This document shows positions 37,818-38,777 of a DNA stretch of 38,777 nt, one piece after another. The notes under the pieces were generated by a model. The model made no database searches and had not been told where the DNA came from. It saw only the letters and a program-made list of their open reading frames with translations. The translations under genes and the position numbers were made by a program. Source of the DNA: Alphaproteobacteria bacterium RIFCSPLOWO2_01_FULL_40_26 (GTDB lineage Bacteria > Pseudomonadota > Alphaproteobacteria > Rickettsiales > UBA1997); assembly GCA_001767955.1 (NCBI GenBank), contig MEMO01000021.1, forward strand, positions 72,344 to 111,120, written 5' to 3'. Position 1 is the first letter of the stretch; each line of letters begins with the position of its first letter.

Positions 37818-37880
37818 TAGAGCCTGTATTCAAATTCATTCGCCCCCGCTTTTTTGTAAATTTTTGCTCTTTTTTGCATA
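37818..37880. mobile_element. Partial MITE, left end
   Basis: tagagcctgtattcaaattc begins at the TA that ends the preceding MITE, giving a back-to-back palindrome at the junction. It continues through gtaaatttttgctctttttt and is lost where the 100-bp element enters. Confidence 0.6.
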
Positions 37881-37886
37881 CATAAT

Positions 37887-37986
37887 GGGACTGTCGCAAA
37901 TCCCCATTTCCTGCCATTTTTAAACTCGACGAGCCCTTGTAAATCAAGGGTTCAGATTTTTCAGAAAGTTGATTTGCGACGGGGCC
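37887..37986. mobile_element. 100-bp non-coding insertion with 5-bp target duplication
   Basis: Ends GGGACTGTCGCAAATC and, inverted, GGCCCCGTCGCAAATC; flanked by ATAAT at 37882-37886 and 37987-37991. An inner palindrome cccttg..caaggg lies at about 37933-37950. It looks like an internally deleted IS derivative. Confidence 0.72.
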
Positions 37987-37991
37987 ATAAT

Positions 37992-38342
37992 TTTACATGA
38001 TTGTTCGCGTGATTGATGCAAACCATAGGTAGAAATTTTTTCTCATGATTAAGCCTGGGATTAGTAGTAATTTTTTTAATAATAAAAAATCTGCATCGCT
38101 CATCTTTGTTTCATTTCAACTTTGATGAAAGCGATGTATCCGCCATCGCCATCACAAAGCCTACCAGCCTCATACAAACCTTACCCAAACCTACAAACCC
38201 ATTAACCAAAACACCACACAACTCCAGGGAGCCACCGCCATCATCACTTAAAATCCACCAAACCCAAAACTCATTGATATAACCTCAATAACGCTTAAAA
38301 AAATACTCCCAACATCACTCTTTGAAGAACATTACCCCCCCC
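37992..38342. other. Non-coding stretch, G-poor and A/C-rich
   Basis: No gene seen. 38150-38340 is strikingly poor in G on this strand (one G in 38161-38220), and ends in a run of ten C at 38335-38344. No tRNA or known RNA structure was recognised. Confidence 0.5.
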
Positions 38343-38512
38343 CCTCACAAAAATATTACCCCTCACCCCAACCCTCTCCCACAAGGGGAGAGGGAGTTGC
38401 ACCGAATTCGGACTTACTCCCTCTCCCCTTGTGGGAGAGGGTTGGGGTGAGGGGTAAATAATTTGTGAGGGGTAATATTTTTGTGAGGGGTAAATATTTT
38501 TGTGAGGAAGGT
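38343..38512. repeat. Large inverted repeat of REP hairpins upstream of tuf
   Basis: Left arm from 38343 (cctcacaaaaatattacccc.. to ..gagagggagt) and right arm from about 38416 (actccctctccc.. to ..tgagg) are complementary over roughly 55 bp with few differences, around a centre containing ccgaattcgg. Three diverged copies of the 17-bp gaggggtaatattttgt unit follow to 38512. Confidence 0.8.
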
Positions 38513-38612
38513 AAATAACCCAGGAAGAGTGGAGTAATTACAAATTTTCTTAAGCATCATTGTGGTTAAATTTTAATTTACTTCGGATCGCATTTCGTAA
38601 ATTAATTTCTCT

Positions 38613-38648
38613 TTGCTTTTTATTTAGCTCTTCATAAATTGCCGCGCC
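38613..38648 (+). promoter_or_regulatory. Candidate tuf promoter
   Basis: TTGCTT (38613-38618), 16 bp, TAAATT (38635-38640), then GCCGCGCC (38641-38648), 45 bp before the tuf ATG. The exact block recurs before rpmJ, rplY and gcvPA. Confidence 0.68.
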
Positions 38649-38693
38649 TTTCTGTCCCATAGATTTTCATTAATTTACAAATTTTTCAGAGCT

Positions 38694-38777
38694 ATGTCCA
38701 AATCAACCTTCCAACGCACCAAACCCCATGTCAATGTCGGAACTATCGGGCATGTTGATCATGGTAAAACAACCTTA
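38694..38777 (+). CDS. tuf: Elongation factor Tu, 5' end only
   Basis: 28 codons to the window edge: [20 protein letters not shown] followed by VDHGKTTL. The [10 protein letters not shown]-loop is the G1 motif of EF-Tu, which delivers aminoacyl-tRNA to the ribosome as a GTP complex. The start is preceded by a weak CAGAG. The gene has its own promoter downstream of about 1.4 kb of repeats; fusA is not upstream. Confidence 0.95.
   Translation, partial: MSKSTFQRTKPHVNVGTIGHVDHGKTTL

Larger units (their letters stand above)
37206..37819. mobile_element. Long-type MITE split by another element
   Basis: The left half (37206-37349) starts TAGAGCCTGTCTTAAAACCC and reaches the long-type centre (cgctaaaatcgcttcgcgat). 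The right half (37729-37819) resumes with taacgctcaaacactgc, the next part of the same centre in the copy at 6143, and closes with caggctcta. The halves are separated by 37350-37728. Confidence 0.75.

Noticed and set aside
37147-37947. Frames of 98-135 codons across the repeat region
   Set aside because: They run through inverted MITE arms and REP copies, repeating the same peptide in both directions, as expected from palindromic repeats and not from genes.
37198-38693. tRNA genes or a CRISPR array in the large intergenic region
   Set aside because: No cloverleaf with T-loop GGTTCGAAT-type sequence was found, and the repeats are inverted or tandem without unique spacers of equal length.

Overview
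The window looks like a compact, A+T-rich chromosome segment of an alphaproteobacterium. Lineage markers are a C4-type 5-aminolevulinate synthase, an HdaA-like DnaA paralog, a TrcR/DUF1013 regulator, and a sigma-32 with a clear RpoH box. It carries single genes of the leucine, histidine, tryptophan, methionine, lysine-family, folate and riboflavin pathways. It is therefore metabolically richer than a reduced Rickettsia-type endosymbiont, although the low G+C and abundance of small palindromic repeats recall Rickettsiales-like genomes. I cannot name a genus.

Layout. 1-829 (minus): end-cut hdaA-like gene behind gatC. 861-1325 (plus): ruvX. 1296-5461 (minus): overlapping operon dsbA-like, PIF1-like helicase, EamA transporter, hemA. 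5523-8228 (plus): rnhB, tsaC, an FKBP-like protein, septation protein A, with a MITE between rnhB and tsaC. 8229-11624 (minus): leuA-mreB-mreC. 11846-15192 (plus): ldcA, nuoD, rpmJ, hemC. 15185-15448 (minus): small membrane protein. 15641-22907 (plus): hisA, then gcvPA-gcvPB, a prepilin with a LamG-like domain, rpoH, ribE, pabB. 22873-26133 (minus): rplY; trcR-bcp; lysC. 26221-29593 (plus): ppiD-trpE. 29746-31517 (minus): nlpD-like and ftsY. 31534-32325 (plus): prepilin peptidase. 32312-34318 (minus): ferredoxin-NADP reductase and yejE-like permease. 34602-37197 (plus): DUF1640-like gene and metE. 37198-38693 has no gene and is packed with nested repeats. tuf begins at 38694 and runs off the window.

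Four things stand out beyond the genes. (1) Several start sites share one promoter layout: TTG-type -35, exactly 16 bp, TA-rich -10, then a G+C block GCCGCGCC. It precedes rpmJ, rplY, tuf, gcvPA, nuoD and trcR, and resembles a stringent-control discriminator. (2) Small hairpin elements with pentaloop ACAAG (or its close variant ACGAG) but different, internally compensated stems recur; two paired-hairpin insertions sit in frame inside ldcA and pabB. (3) Tandem heptamer arrays all obey ACGANNN and occur in a pilin leader, inside pabB, and between lysC and ppiD. (4) A palindromic MITE family with TA ends repeatedly supplies stop or start codons of neighbouring genes, and upstream of tuf the elements are nested three deep with visible target duplications.
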